Made by a program: the position numbers and the translations under genes
The notes under the pieces: generated by a model
Seen by the model: the letters and a program-made list of their open reading frames with translations, nothing else
What the model was told of the DNA's origin: nothing
Databases searched by the model: none
NCBI GenBank assembly: GCA_009760855.2
Contig: WPIO01000001.1
Location: 12,035,501-12,099,500 of the forward strand
DNA length: 64,000 nt
Direction: 5' to 3'
Source: Cristatella mucedo
Lineage: Eukaryota > Bryozoa > Phylactolaemata > Cristatellidae
In this document: piece after piece, positions 22,501 to 32,100 of the stretch
Layout: each line of letters begins with the position of its first letter
Numbering within the stretch: the first letter of the stretch is position 1

Positions 22501-25319
22501 ACATTGCACTACCAACGTCTCAAGATTCTGGTTTTTCAAGAGTTGTAAGCCTAAGCTCGGGCTATTTAAAGAAGCAGGCAGGCATTTGAGCAGGGCAGAG
22601 CAACAATTTCACCATTCATCATTCGTTAGGAAAGTCCTACTGGAACAAATCAGCAAGGCTTTCATCTGAGATTTGGCCTACCACATGGTCTTAACATTGA
22701 TTATTGCTTCTCTTGTAGCAAGTTTTAAGGTAACCTAATGAGAGGATCAGTCCACATATGGTGAGATACAACAGAAATTATTATTATCCTTAATTCTAGT
22801 TTTTCAAGCAAATTGAATGGGAGTATCATACATATCTAATCTTGTGTCAGTCCCATAAGTCGTGTGAACGATTTTGAGACACGAAGTGAATACGAGTTAA
22901 CAAAATCTTCTTAACAACTGTACAAAAAGCTGAGGGTCCATGGCTAGAGTATGATGTAGTACACGCAGACCCCTCCACCAAAGCAGCTAAACGACTGGTA
23001 TGAGCTCAGTCAGCAGAACTTGTCCGAGATTCGACTAGCTAAAGAAGTTATGGTGCTTCTGGCATGACTTATCCATACAACTGAAAAGTGTTCATCTTTG
23101 CTGATCAAACATTTGAGGCATTTGACAGCATAAACCACGATGGCTTAGACCAGTGGTTGAGGTGCCCGCTTTAACTAAGGTCAAGGCTAATGCATTTCAT
23201 GACCAAGGTCATGGGCTCCAGCCCTGTGGCATGCGTGAAGCACCTGAGTAGGGATTAAGTTACCTTGTGGCGCAGACATCAATGAATTTTATTTATTTAT
23301 TTAAGCCACATCTGCATCATCGACTGAGACGAGGGAACTGTAGGCCAAGGTCCAAGGCCATGCTCGATCTAGGACCGATCTCCAACGAAATAGTCTCAAA
23401 CTTTTGATGCAACACTAGCCAAGATTGCGCGTGTGCGCACACACACACACACGTGCGCGCACATGCACACATGCATGCACATGAGGACGCACACAGATGA
23501 CGCGAGTGTTGGCCAATGCATTTTCATTCCTTCGAGCTACTGTTCTACTCTAAAGTGTATAATTCATACAGCTTTGGTGGAAGGTGATCAGTGTTATATC
23601 AGAAACAATAACAATAATAATAATGCACTTGATAAAGCGCCCCTAGAGAACTTAATCTCTTTCTAGATGTTTTACATTTGCTGCAAAGGGACATGCAATT
23701 GAATGGTAAGTAAAATCATGCTTGAAAAACAAACAAAATGAATAATATGGTTAGGGTGACATGCACAGGGTCAGCATTCAAATGTGGTTAGTGGCAGCAT
23801 GCACAGTGTCAGCACGCATAAGCACATGAAGGACAAATCACAGGGACCCACTAAATGCTGTCCTAAATAGGTGTTTTTAAGTTCCTTTTAAATGTGGTCA
23901 GGTCAGGGGATGTTATGACACAAGTCGGGAGGGAGTTCCAGGCTTTGGGAGCATACGAACTAAATGCACGGTCTCCAAAGGATTTAAGGTTTGTACGAGG
24001 TATTTGTAGACTGTTGGATTCCGAAAAGCAGGTGGTACGATGCTTGGCCTGATGGGGTAGTATATCTGAGAGATAGGCTGGAGCCATAGAATGAAGGGAC
24101 CTAAAAGTGAGCGACTAAACACAGAGATTAGTGAGGGATAACGTGCCATTAGAGACAGCAGCAATTACAGTAATCCACGTGAGGGCATGGAAAGCTCTAA
24201 AGTATCAACAAAGTAATAGTACTCAAAAATCATCAGGGCGTGCATGTTAAGCAAAGGTGTATGCACTGACTTCACACTATTTCTAATATAGCTAATCAGC
24301 ATATGCAGATGCCACACGCAGGTCCTGCACTCATCAGCACACCGTTCTGATGCTTCACTAGGGCCTATCGCATCAGTCCGGCCCAATAACACTGCAGCCA
24401 TTCTTTGTTGCCAGCGCGATAAGCATTGCCACGCCATCAAGACAAACCAATTTTGAAAGCAATTGTCGGCATAATGGCCACGAGGGAGCGACTGACTGAC
24501 GGGAGAGAGGACGACTCAATATCACATGTGATTTATTTTTCACGGGCTGTGCAGACGAAGAGCAGTCTGCAAAGCCGGTAGCAGCGGTGCACCGATTCGA
24601 AAGCTCACCAGGAATCCTAGCAACTTAACACCGGAACATTTTAAGCGGTCGCCGACCGTTGGTGACAGAGCCCGAATCGCCATGCTAACTAAACGATACT
24701 GGTAAACTTGCCTGAGTATTCATGAAGTAAGTACTCCATGCAGAGCGTAAAGACTCTTGTCCACCAATATCCCACATTAAAAAACGTATATTTTTCCATA
24801 TAAACTCCTCTACATTGCTGCCAATGGTTGGTGACGTCTGAACCACTTCATTCATGAGGCTGTAGACACAGAAGTAAATTTCACAACAATCAAACACTCA
24901 CGAGACCAATGCCCAGACTCATTCTGACAGCAGCGGCTGTTGTCGCAACAAGCTAACAAATTAAAAAGAAGCAAGCGGCGGCTACATACAACTGATACAG
25001 TATCGTCGTTTTCCCAGAGTCGTCTAGGCCAACGATGACCACCTTGTGCTCTACAGTTTAAGATTGTGGTTCACATCTTTTCGCATTTTCCAAAACTAAT
25101 GGCCTAAAGCGATTACGCTGATCACATAATAAACTATATCAGCATAAACTTTCCATGCTATCGTTTACGGCCGGAAGATTTGTCGTCATCCGACAACTCT
25201 ACAGCGCGGGTCCGAGCGCAGTACTACCAGTAGCAACGATAAGCCAACGAGAATCAAAGCACAGTTGACGAACCTTGGTTGGAGAAAAATGACCAGATCC
25301 GCGACAGCACAATCCCCAT
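3584..25319 (-). CDS. ARL5: ADP-ribosylation factor-like GTPase 5 (ARL5), 6 exons
   Basis: Coding exons on the minus strand: 25319-25274, 25050-24990, 24859-24712, 11613-11530, 4035-3884 and 3626-3584. They total 534 nt (177 aa plus stop) with consistent phases; the family is about 179 aa. It begins [12 protein letters not shown], so Gly2 could be myristoylated, as is known for ARL5. Nucleotide-binding motifs are GLDDSGKT (residues 23-30; usual form GLDNAGKT), WDIGGQ (65-70), NKQD (125-128) and CCAL. The stretch [11 protein letters not shown] is typical of ARL5. ARL5 proteins are known to act at the trans-Golgi, recruiting tethering factors for endosome-to-Golgi transport. Introns 3 and 4 are 13.1 and 7.5 kb and full of LINE, SINE and hAT DNA. 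Intron 3 uses a GC donor (CAG|GCAAGT); the other donors are GT. The identification is firm; ARL5A versus ARL5B cannot be assigned. Confidence 0.93.
4273..5454 (-). mobile_element. CR1/L2-like LINE, 5'-truncated
   Basis: Read on the minus strand, it runs from the reverse transcriptase region ([12 protein letters not shown]; then SLKLNDD with an intact frame there) through a conserved C-terminal region ([34 protein letters not shown]). It ends in the 3' hairpin and a short (ATT)n tail, which appears as AAT at 4273 on the plus strand. Several stops and frameshifts interrupt the frame. The break at about 5454 falls inside the catalytic domain, just after the segment encoding 'GSVLGP', so the copy is dead. 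Confidence 0.9.
5470..5590. repeat. short palindrome followed by (TA)n microsatellite
   Basis: Arms of about 20 bases (acacatatacacatctgcat and its near complement) face each other around TATATA at 5470-5521. Then (TA)n runs to about 5588. It abuts the truncated end of the LINE at 5454. Confidence 0.8.
7966..8037. repeat. (TGCG)n/(TG)n microsatellite plus G run
   Basis: Several tgcg units grade into about 20 TG units and end in a run of about ten G. The frames reported as repeated His-Thr or Cys-Val residues are artefacts of this tract. Confidence 0.95.
8285..8398 (-). mobile_element. SINE with LINE-like 3' tail (SINE-B), truncated
   Basis: On the minus strand: a head fragment with 'gaccaaggtctggctgaggtcgtgagctcgagccc' character (B-box region), then '..catatatgaaatgccagaatagagatgcgttctcttacggcgctatacaaatga'. 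It is the same design as the copies near 34.8, 37.7 and 41.5 kb. The A-box end has been replaced by the GA microsatellite. Confidence 0.7.
8401..8484. repeat. (GA)n microsatellite
   Basis: About 40 GA units, almost uninterrupted, directly abutting the SINE-B head at 8398. It produces spurious Arg-Glu and Leu-Ser repeat frames. Confidence 0.95.
9985..10215 (+). mobile_element. decayed LINE reverse transcriptase fragment
   Basis: The plus strand retains the order of family motifs: 'aagttccagtcaggattt' (FQSGF), 'agcagatcactc' (RADHS), 'ctgctcgatctcc' (LLDL), 'atcactggtattgcactgcagtgg' (ITGIALQW). Frames are broken by indels. It is older than the other copies and has no 3' tail. Confidence 0.65.
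10397..10543. repeat. (CA)n/(CACG)n compound microsatellite
   Basis: About 145 bases of CA units interspersed with CG and CATG, ending in an uninterrupted CA tract of over 20 units. Confidence 0.95.
10606..10762 (+). mobile_element. SINE-A copy 2
   Basis: B box GTGGGTTCGAATCC, then the SINE-A body (gcaagcgatggtgatagaag..ggctcgtctgtcgctatataaaagaggcagttaaatcagcta) and a T-rich end. The A-box region is degraded; a small palindrome (gacctcggtaccgaggtc) sits in its place. Confidence 0.72.
10906..11005 (-). mobile_element. LINE 3'-end fragment
   Basis: On the minus strand about 100 bases of the LINE terminus: 'caaatgtatagtgcctagaaagagattgagttctctgagggc..' followed by (ATC)n/(ATT)n. It is a severely 5'-truncated or eroded copy. 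Confidence 0.7.
11986..12130 (+). mobile_element. SINE-A copy 3
   Basis: A-box-like TTAGCCCAGTGGTAAG, a degraded B box (cggaatcgattcc), then 'aattctttattgcc..ctcttccgccactatacc.gagaggctgttgaatcagc', as in the other SINE-A copies. It lies in ARL5 intron 3. Confidence 0.75.
12345..12796 (+). mobile_element. LINE 3' fragment
   Basis: About 450 bases from 'aagcatcgtacca' through 'cctggaactccctcccgacctgc' to the hairpin and (ATT)n. The last 285 bases are identical to 22193-22477, including family-atypical bases (tgttcatgct, gtgtatcact). Confidence 0.9.
12834..13300 (-). mobile_element. LINE 3' fragment, inverted relative to the previous copy
   Basis: (AAT)n followed by the reverse complement of the LINE end, up to the 'ctcagcctggtgggggg' region. 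Only about 40 bases separate its tail from the tail of the copy at 12345-12796, so the two form a large inverted repeat. Confidence 0.9.
14327..14600 (+). mobile_element. LINE 3'UTR fragment
   Basis: It begins 'acacctatttaggacagcg' and runs through the conserved 3' untranslated region to the hairpin and (ATT)n. The start falls at nearly the same point as the copy at 22193. Confidence 0.88.
16001..16160 (+). mobile_element. SINE-A copy 4
   Basis: TTGGCCCAGGGGTAGAAAC (A box), GCTGGTTCAAGTAA (degraded B box), then 'tctttattg..cactgcaagtggtgatggcc..ctcttctgctgccatataaacgaggctt'. It lies in ARL5 intron 3. Confidence 0.72.
16645..18435 (+). mobile_element. CR1/L2-like LINE, longest plus-strand copy
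   Basis: Decoded across frames: [40 protein letters not shown], then the RT core with [15 protein letters not shown] and a mutated catalytic box (FYADVTQ; family FYADDTQ). The C-terminal part and the 3' hairpin with (ATT)n follow. A frameshift at about 17400 (AANF* in place of AANFLKLND) is shared with the copy at 50.2 kb. The catalytic Asp change and several stops make it non-functional. 5'-truncated: no endonuclease domain is seen. Confidence 0.92.
18660..18796. repeat. AT-rich simple sequence
   Basis: TATATA, TATC and TACATA tracts between the LINE end and the hAT relic. The Tyr/Ile-rich frame across it is an artefact. Confidence 0.85.
18797..20300 (+). pseudogene. decayed hAT-superfamily transposase
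   Basis: Pieces in shifting frames read as one hAT-like transposase. N-terminal [17 protein letters not shown] is near 18800. A core with [18 protein letters not shown] and [16 protein letters not shown] (about 19200-19335) is followed by YVISDRWW (about 19640). The C-terminal dimerisation region is [19 protein letters not shown] (about 20140-20190), then [14 protein letters not shown] in a third frame. At least three frameshifts or stops and a possible scrambled patch at 19340-19500 show it is inactive. The 'DG.(N)TMTGR..GV' signature resembles hAT-like families from unrelated eukaryotes, so the exact clade is open. No terminal inverted repeats were identified. It lies inside ARL5 intron 3, antisense to the gene. 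Confidence 0.72.
20832..20942 (+). mobile_element. SINE-B copy
   Basis: A head 'gctaagcccagggattaggtgc' (A-box-like) and 'aaggtcgtaggcttgagccc' (B-box-like) is joined to a LINE-like tail 'ataaagctcctggacagagattaagttctc'. Confidence 0.65.
22193..22477 (+). mobile_element. LINE 3'UTR fragment, identical to 12512-12796
   Basis: It starts abruptly at 'acttaaaaac' and is identical to the end of the 12.3-kb copy through the (ATT)n tail. It is a recent, severely 5'-truncated insertion or a local duplicate. Confidence 0.9.
23140..23275 (+). mobile_element. SINE-B copy with internal insertion
   Basis: 'ggcttagaccagtggttgaggtgcccgc' (A box), 'aaggtcatgggctccagccc' (B box), then 'gtgaagcacctgagtagggattaagttacctt' (LINE-like tail). 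The 'aaggtca' region appears twice, which indicates a small internal duplication. Confidence 0.68.
23427..23500. repeat. (CA)n/(GCAC)n microsatellite
   Basis: Alternating gtgcgcacac and acacgtgcgcgc tracts with several CATG interruptions. Confidence 0.85.
23606..24119 (-). mobile_element. LINE 3' fragment
   Basis: (AAT)n at the plus-strand start, then the reverse complement of the LINE end up to 'cctaaaagtgagcgac'. The minus frame reads [19 protein letters not shown] and [15 protein letters not shown]. It lies about 600 bases from ARL5 exon 3. Confidence 0.9.
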
Positions 25320-25424
25320 CCCACGCGAGAAACTTGCAGAAAGAAAAGTCACTCTTGTCATACAGAGCTCATCACGAATAGCTGGTTTTGGGTAGGCCAG
25401 AAGGGCTTCCCCAGCCAAAGGTAC

Positions 25425-25430
25425 TTTATA
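25425..25430 (-). promoter_or_regulatory. candidate TATA box upstream of ARL5
   Basis: TATAAA on the minus strand about 106 bases before the ARL5 start codon (25319). The spacing suits a short 5' untranslated region. Assignment is by position only. Confidence 0.3.
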
Positions 25431-27228
25431 AATGCACAATAGCCCCGGAACCGGAATTACGTCATAGTCACCTCACGCCCTACCGGCAGCCACTGCTTAT
25501 TCAGTGAACGCACGCGCCTTTGAGGACGTCACCCGTTTACTCTGGCGGAGCGACACCGGACACAATTTTACCTGTTTACTACGATTTATAGAGGTTAGAG
25601 GTTATGCGGTACCGTTTAAGTCATTATTTCGGCCACGAGCTGGCTGTATCTCGGCCCGCCGCGCGGAGCTGAAGGTCATGTTTGATAGAAATGTCCAGTG
25701 GTCCTTACATGGCAGCGCAAAGTAAATATTTTTCATGCTCCCCTTGCGTTGGAGTTGTCGCACATTGAATGGCGTTCATTCAGTCGCAGCGGCGACGTGA
25801 GCCGCAGTTGGTATCCTACGTGATCGTACGTAGCGGGTTGCATCGACTTGCGCAAGTATTTCTTTTGTGTTGGTGGCCATTGCGCCGCCCTATATTAACG
25901 GCGTTCCGCCAATCGCATACTTTGTATATTCCAGGCTGTGGAGTGTGAAACAGTGCTGGCAGACTGAGACCGCTCCAGCTTCCCGATATCGTAAAGGCCG
26001 GTAAGGGGCTGGCTGTAGCGTCGCCGGGACGTGCCGTTCTAATTCATTCATGGTCAGCAATTGGTATTTCAACGATAGCTGGCCACTAGGAGTTTTCTGC
26101 TGTCATTTTTTCATATTCTTGATGCAATAAAACCGCAGTTACTGCAAATCGTGTTTTCTACACCACGCTAGCTACCGTGGACCACGTGACATCCGGCTGA
26201 CAAATGGGCAGCTTTTCTAGCAGCCTTAGCCACTTGCCATACAGTTATAGCAACTGCGTTTTTCGGGTGTAACTCGGCTGGGTAAGGCTGTTGCGTGGGT
26301 CGTAACAGATATGGCCGTCCGTTGCGTTCAGGAGCGGCTGCTGGGGGTGAAATAGCCTGTCGAAGTGGCTGGGTTGCTATGAAGTGGCCCTTTTGGTGAA
26401 GTTTGTGTGTTAAACTCCGGAGTTTGAATTACAATACTCTTTCATTCTTTCTGGTGCTGCGGCATCATGACTAGTTTAATGCTTCGTAAATCCAGTAAAC
26501 TGTTCACCCAATTTCCTAATTTTGTTTACTCTAATAACTCATAATTATTCATGTCGGCATCGTTTGGTTTTCCGAAATTGTGCTTGTAGCGTGATTAAAA
26601 TTAGTGGCAGCAATTGCCTTCCCTGCATTTCTCCGTTGACTGCACTTATTACCAACGATGTGCAGTTTCACCGTCTAGCTGTGACTGGGCAGGGTATTGT
26701 CCACGAAAGCCCCTTTGATAAGCAGCTGCTACGAGGTTATCTGGTGCTGTCCTGGCTACTGTAGGGTCGGGCAGCCTGCCCGGTTTGATCTCCGGCCATT
26801 CAGCCACAGGTAGCACCGATGTCTTGCTAACAGGTAGCAGCTGCCTGCCTGTTTGTTTGAGCCGCTGGCTTATCCAAGCCTTGCTCTTGGGCCAATAACT
26901 CGCTCAAGAGTGTGCCGTTGAGTTGGCAATGTCGTGACTGGCACGGCCTTACTAAGGAGTGCAAACAATTGGCCCACTCGCATCCCTCGAGCTTACAATC
27001 TCCTGCATACTGAATGCAGGTGATGGCAAGCAGGAAGTTCCCGGCAGCCACAGACATTGTGTCAGCAAGCACTGCTCCGTCAAGGGCTGCAACTATTACT
27101 TCATGAGCTGCTGTGTCTTAGCCTGCCCATTACTTGGGTGGGGGGGGCTGCTGGCAGCCCGTGCCTTTGCTCTGTGTCATCACACGTGGCCTAGCCAGGC
27201 ATGCACCAGATAGCTCGCTAATGCCGCC
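25431..27228. other. ARL5-SLC22 intergenic region, first part; no gene recognised
   Basis: A 60-codon frame starting ATGGCGTTC at 25770 and an AATAAA near 26126 suggest a possible small plus-strand transcript, but I see no known motif. The rest of the stretch, including a G run near 27139, shows nothing I can name. Confidence 0.5.
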
Positions 27229-27310
27229 CTGGTTTGGTCCTGGAGTAAGATGCTCTGGTGTGTGTGAAGCGCCCGGATAGAGATTCGGTACTATTAGGGT
27301 GCTAAGCAAG
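27229..27310 (+). mobile_element. SINE-B fragment
   Basis: 'tggtttggtcctggagtaagatgctc' (A-box region) runs directly into 'gtgtgtgaagcgcccggatagagattcggtactattagggtgct'. The B-box region is missing, so this is an internally deleted copy. Confidence 0.6.
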
Positions 27311-27405
27311 TGAGTTCGAATTTTTTAAATGCAGCCTGAGCAGGTCGACGTCTCCAATCCGGTGCTAGCACCGAATTCGGTCAGGGCCACGTTCACATCA
27401 CATTA

Positions 27406-28062
27406 GTGCAATCAGGCGATTGCAGCTGGTGCAAAACTCTGCAGCCAGGCTTGTCTGTCGTGAGCGTCGCAGTTGCCACATCACACCACTTCTCGCCGAC
27501 TTGCACTGGCTACCAGTCAAGCAACGGATTGACTTCAAGGTTTTGTCGCTCACTTTTAGGTCACTTCATTCTATGGCTCCAGCCTATCTCTCAGATCTAC
27601 TCCCCCATCAGGCCAAGCATCGTACCACCCGCTTTTCGGAATCCAACAGTCTACAAATACCTCGTACAAACCTCAAATCCTTTGGAGACCGTGCATTTAG
27701 TTCGTATGCTCCCAAAGCCTGGAACTCCCACCCGACCTGCTTCAGAACATCCCCTGACTTGACCACATTTAGAAAGAACTTAAAAACACCTATTTAGGAC
27801 AGCATTTAGTGGGTCCCTGTGATTCGGCCTTGATGTGCTTATGCGTGCTGACACTGTGCATGCTGCCACTAACCACATTTGAATGCTGTCCCTGTGCACG
27901 TCACCCATAACCATGTTATTCATTTTGTTTGTTTATCAAGCATGATATTACTCACCATTCAATTGCATTTCCCCTTGCAGCAAATGCGAAGCGCCTAGGA
28001 AGAGATTAAGTTCTCTGAGGGCGCTTTATCAAGTGCATTATTATTATCATTATTATTATAGA
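27406..28062 (+). mobile_element. LINE 3' fragment, relatively young
   Basis: It starts at 'caatcaggcgattgcagctgg' and remains open as a C-terminal RT-protein fragment of about 125 codons ([38 protein letters not shown]). The 3'UTR, hairpin and (ATT)n follow. It is very similar to 32450-33090. Confidence 0.92.
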
Positions 28063-29122
28063 GAACCGGGCTCTGCTGCCACTCCCTTCCCCCTTTTTTC
28101 TCGCCCCTTTCTTAAGACTTCTTGCTACTGTCTGGGTTGAACCCTTTTTTAACACTTTCTATCGGTACGTTGAGCTTAGCGAGTGACCTGCTGTAAAACA
28201 CTGCGTTGGATGGCCTCGTAGCCTGTCAAAGCATAATCTCGCCATGGTAGCGGCGGTGACAACTGCGATTGCATGGTGCGTGCCACCACAGAGGTACGCT
28301 TCTCTGCTGTCCGATCACCTGGTCGAGCAAGCAGACAAGAAGTGCAATCCGGGGCACGCTGGCCATTCCTGCTTGCCAACTTGACCCTGCACGGCTTGGG
28401 GCGCAATGACCCTCTGAGCTCGCAGCTTCCGCTCTCGAGGCCATCGTTTCTCACTTCCGCTGCTCTCGTCGGTCCTGTTGCGTCATGGAAAGCTCGTCGG
28501 CTGCCCTGCTGTGCTTGCAGAAAGACTGGGCCAGAGATCGAGTGCCGCCGCGACGTTTCGTAGTGCCTACCGGCAGTGGAGAGTCGTCTCCAAGACCAAG
28601 GTCGTTTACGAATGTGATCTCGCCTTTTTGGGCATACGGTATCAGCGAGCTAGCGGCCAGTACCATCGGACTAGCTAGCATCAGGCCACATCCATTAGGC
28701 CTGGTGCTGCTGCATTGGCGGCCACAGTGGAATGTCAATTTTCCACTGAGTCCATCCTCGACTGCCATGCACCTCGACTCTGTATCGATCTCCAATGCAG
28801 TGTGTTCTCGAAGGGTCAGAGGTTCTGTTCTAGCCTTGGTTAGTCTTGAGCTCGAGTCGAGTGGTGGTGCAAAGATGTGATACTGCTATGCTGCCCGATC
28901 GGTGCTGCGACCTGTGCAGCTGGCCTGCACCTTGCTGATATCGAGGCTACGCGGCATTTTGACAGCGCATCTCGATCAGAAGAGATTTGAAAGCGAGTGC
29001 GCAGCAATCGCTCCTCTCGCTCGCTTTCAGCATCATCATAGCCAGTCGGCTGCTGGTGCTGGGAGGACTCGTGAACCGAAACCAGCCAAACTCGATTCGA
29101 GCAGGGGCGCGGTCGACAGAAG
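28063..29122. other. region upstream of the SLC22 gene
   Basis: GC/CpG-rich towards 28200-29120, consistent with a promoter or 5' untranslated region. Both strands carry open frames of 90-130 codons (for example plus 28485-28880, minus 28451-28795). None has a recognised domain or splice context. I saw no clear TATA box. Confidence 0.45.
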
Positions 29123-32100
29123 ATGAGCGAGTTTGAGAGCGTGCTGGACGGCCTGGGCTCTTTCGGACCCTACCAGCGGAGGCTGTTCATCCTGGTCAGC
29201 CTATTTGAGACGCCCACCTCGTGGGCTATGCTGCTGCCCGTCTTCAATGGTGCGTCACCCGGCTTCCGGTGTAGCGGAGCGCCTGCCAACTCGACTGTGC
29301 CTCCGACGGCTGTCTACCTATCGGCTAACGGTACAGATTACAGCAACTCGACACAGGATTGGCAAAGCAGCCCGGCGAACAGCAGCCAGCAGTGCCTTGC
29401 AGATGGCAGCCCGTGTCATGGCATGGCGTTCAACGAGTACGAGTTCACATCCATCGTGACCGAGGTAGCACACTGGTGCCATTTGGTGCCGTACTGTTGC
29501 TTTCCCTGTCTACTGTTGAGTCTGGCACTTATTTGAAAGTGAGTGGCTGCCCTGTAGCTGACGATGCTGTTCGTTATTGCGCTGTCACAGCTCTGCGCAC
29601 AGACTACGATACGGTCGTCTAGGCCGAGTTCGGGCTACTGTTTGGCCGGCCACCAGGGCTGCAGTACTGCTGCAGTCAAGAGTATTGTTTGCGGTTTTTG
29701 CTGCCTTTGTGACCTTTGTCCACCTGAGGCTCCTTGGCTGTGGCATGGAGAGTGCAGGTTTTTTTGGAGGCAGCATCGACCGTAAGTGGACAGGCCACTG
29801 ATCCTTGTGACTTTCTGTTCACCCAAGCGCCAGCTGGGCTGAATTAGGCTGCTGCCAAGTGCTCGCTCAATGCCTTGCCCCTTTCAACTTTGTCCTTAAG
29901 TGACTTGGCCAAGTCTCACTTTATTAGTGGCGGCCGTTTTTTCTACATTCTATGAATGAATTTTCCTTGCAACAACCAAATTGAATCGCCGAAGAAAGTC
30001 TGTGTCTGTCTCTGTCTGTCTGTCTTTCTCTCTATGTCTGTCTTCCTCTCACTCTCTCTGCAATGGTTACTGGATTGTGTTTGCTACTGATTTCATATCG
30101 GTCGTATGCTCTGCAGCTACCGGTTTGCCACGACCTGAACTTCGAGGACATGTTACCTAGTGAACATTGTTGCAGCCACCACGTGTGAGCCTGAGGAGTG
30201 ACTTATATCATAAGGATAACTCTACTTTGTTTGCACTTGGTCAGGTATCTACATGGTTTTATGCTTGCTAGCAATGTGAAGCAAGCAGACCAGAAGTGTT
30301 TGTCAGGAGGGCTTTGGGGGGGGGGCAGAGACAAGGAGCTATCGACCCCTTGCCTAGTCGGCTCCTAGCCTTGAGGCTGCTGCCCGCAGGTTGGTTTACC
30401 ATAGTCTGTGCACGGCAGCAGTTCGTTTGTCACACATTCGAGACTGAGCCGTGTGTTGTTGTGCAGGCGCTGCTGGGCACATTTTTGCTTTACTGCTCCA
30501 ATAAGGCCATACGGCCATACTGCCTGTGCATCGTCATCTTGCTCGACGCCTTGGTGCGATGCGTTGGGTGCAGGTGCACAAGCATGCCACGTTAATTTCT
30601 CCTTCGACGGTTCTCCCATAGTGGAACCTCGTGTGCAGAGGCAGCTACGTCAGCGACCTGGTGACCACTCTGCAGATGGTCGGTTTGCTGGTTGGCGCCA
30701 CGGCCACTGGACAGCTGGCAGATCTGTACGGACGTCGGCAGCTGCTGTTCATAACCTACGCGCTCATGCTGGCTGCCACGTTCGGCTCGGCCTGGGCCAA
30801 CTCGTGGCAGCTCTATGCAGCACTACGCACCGTTGTTGGAGCAGCCATAGGAGGTATGCAGCGACCCGTCAGGCGCAGCCCACGCAGTGTTCCGGCATAA
30901 CATTCATATCCCTCATAAATGGGTATCTAAATCCGGTTTGATTGCCTCATGCTCCTCTTCTTATAGCTCCTACGATTCTGAGGTGGCTTTTTTATTGGTT
31001 TTTGCTCCGAAGCTTTGCTCATCAAAACCTGTTATTTTTTGGAGATGATGATAATGTTATACGGCATTGTGCACGCATGTACCGGTTGAGGTGTACAACA
31101 GTGTGTGCCAAACTCAAGGTGTGGTCAGTGCTATATCGTGAAAGTGAGCCCCAATGTCAGTCAATCAGTGTGAATCAAAGTATTAGTACTTCTTAGGTAG
31201 CCCAGCAGAATTCCTTGGATGCAGTCAATGGTGTGATCTGCAGCTCATAGCAAATGACTGTTTTTGACAAAGGCAGCTCTGCTGTTCATATGCAAATGCT
31301 GGCTTCACCCAGCTAGTTGTAGCAGTAGCCACTGCTGCCCAATCTTCCTGCCATGTATTGCTAGTTCAAAATGCTGCATTTGCTATTTTGCCGATGCCAG
31401 GTGTCTCGGTTTCAGTATTGGCTGTTTGGTTCCCTTTAAGTCACCGTCTCTTTTTCTAGCGATACACAATGCTTTCTGAAGGACTCGAACCAGAATTGCT
31501 GGCTGAAACCCGGGTCCTAGAAGTTTGAGTACTCTACTGATGGATTAAGGCCTAGTGTGAGAAGTTCGATAAGATTAAGGCATTTTCATAGCTCAAAAAC
31601 TATCAAATCTTGAATGGATGAATGAACGAATTCGGACTCTTAGGGCTCCGTGAGACCGAATTAGCCGCAGGGCACTTAAAAAGGAGCAAATACAAAACAA
31701 TTTATTTGCATAGCGCTCTATCGAGGCACATCACGTATGCCGCAGGGTTCGAACATACGACCTTGGTCATTGAAGTCAAGCACCTTACCCCTGGCCCTTA
31801 ATGCATGCAAGCATTAAGGCTTATATTGCATTTTAGCAAGTCCAGCAGCTAGTGTTTGTCAAACTGCAGGAAAGCAAGTCCAGATGAGCTGTCAAAGCAA
31901 ATAGCATATTGTGGAAACCAGTACAAACGTTCGAGCAAAGGACTAAGGAAAATGCATGTCTTATCTCCTGTAGCATCTGCACGAAATCTGGATGTCCTGT
32001 TCTAGAGTGACCTATCACTAGACGACCACACTAGCTCCACAGTCAAGTCTGTCTACTTTCAGCTACATAACATTGCCAAAATTCGGCCTTGCTTAGACAT

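Larger units (their letters stand above)
11614..24711 (-). other. ARL5 intron 3, 13.1 kb, GC-AG type
   Basis: The donor is GCAAGT after CAG (24712) and the acceptor TTTTAG lies before 11613. The intron contains two tail-to-tail LINE fragments, further LINEs and SINEs, and a hAT relic. At 13300-14326, 14600-16000, 20943-22192, 22478-23140 and 24120-24711 I recognise no gene; the short open frames there have no family features. Confidence 0.8.

Noticed and set aside
28451..28880. Overlapping frames of 114 and 131 codons upstream of SLC22
   Set aside because: Both strands are open over the same GC-rich stretch and neither shows a motif; more likely promoter or 5' untranslated sequence.
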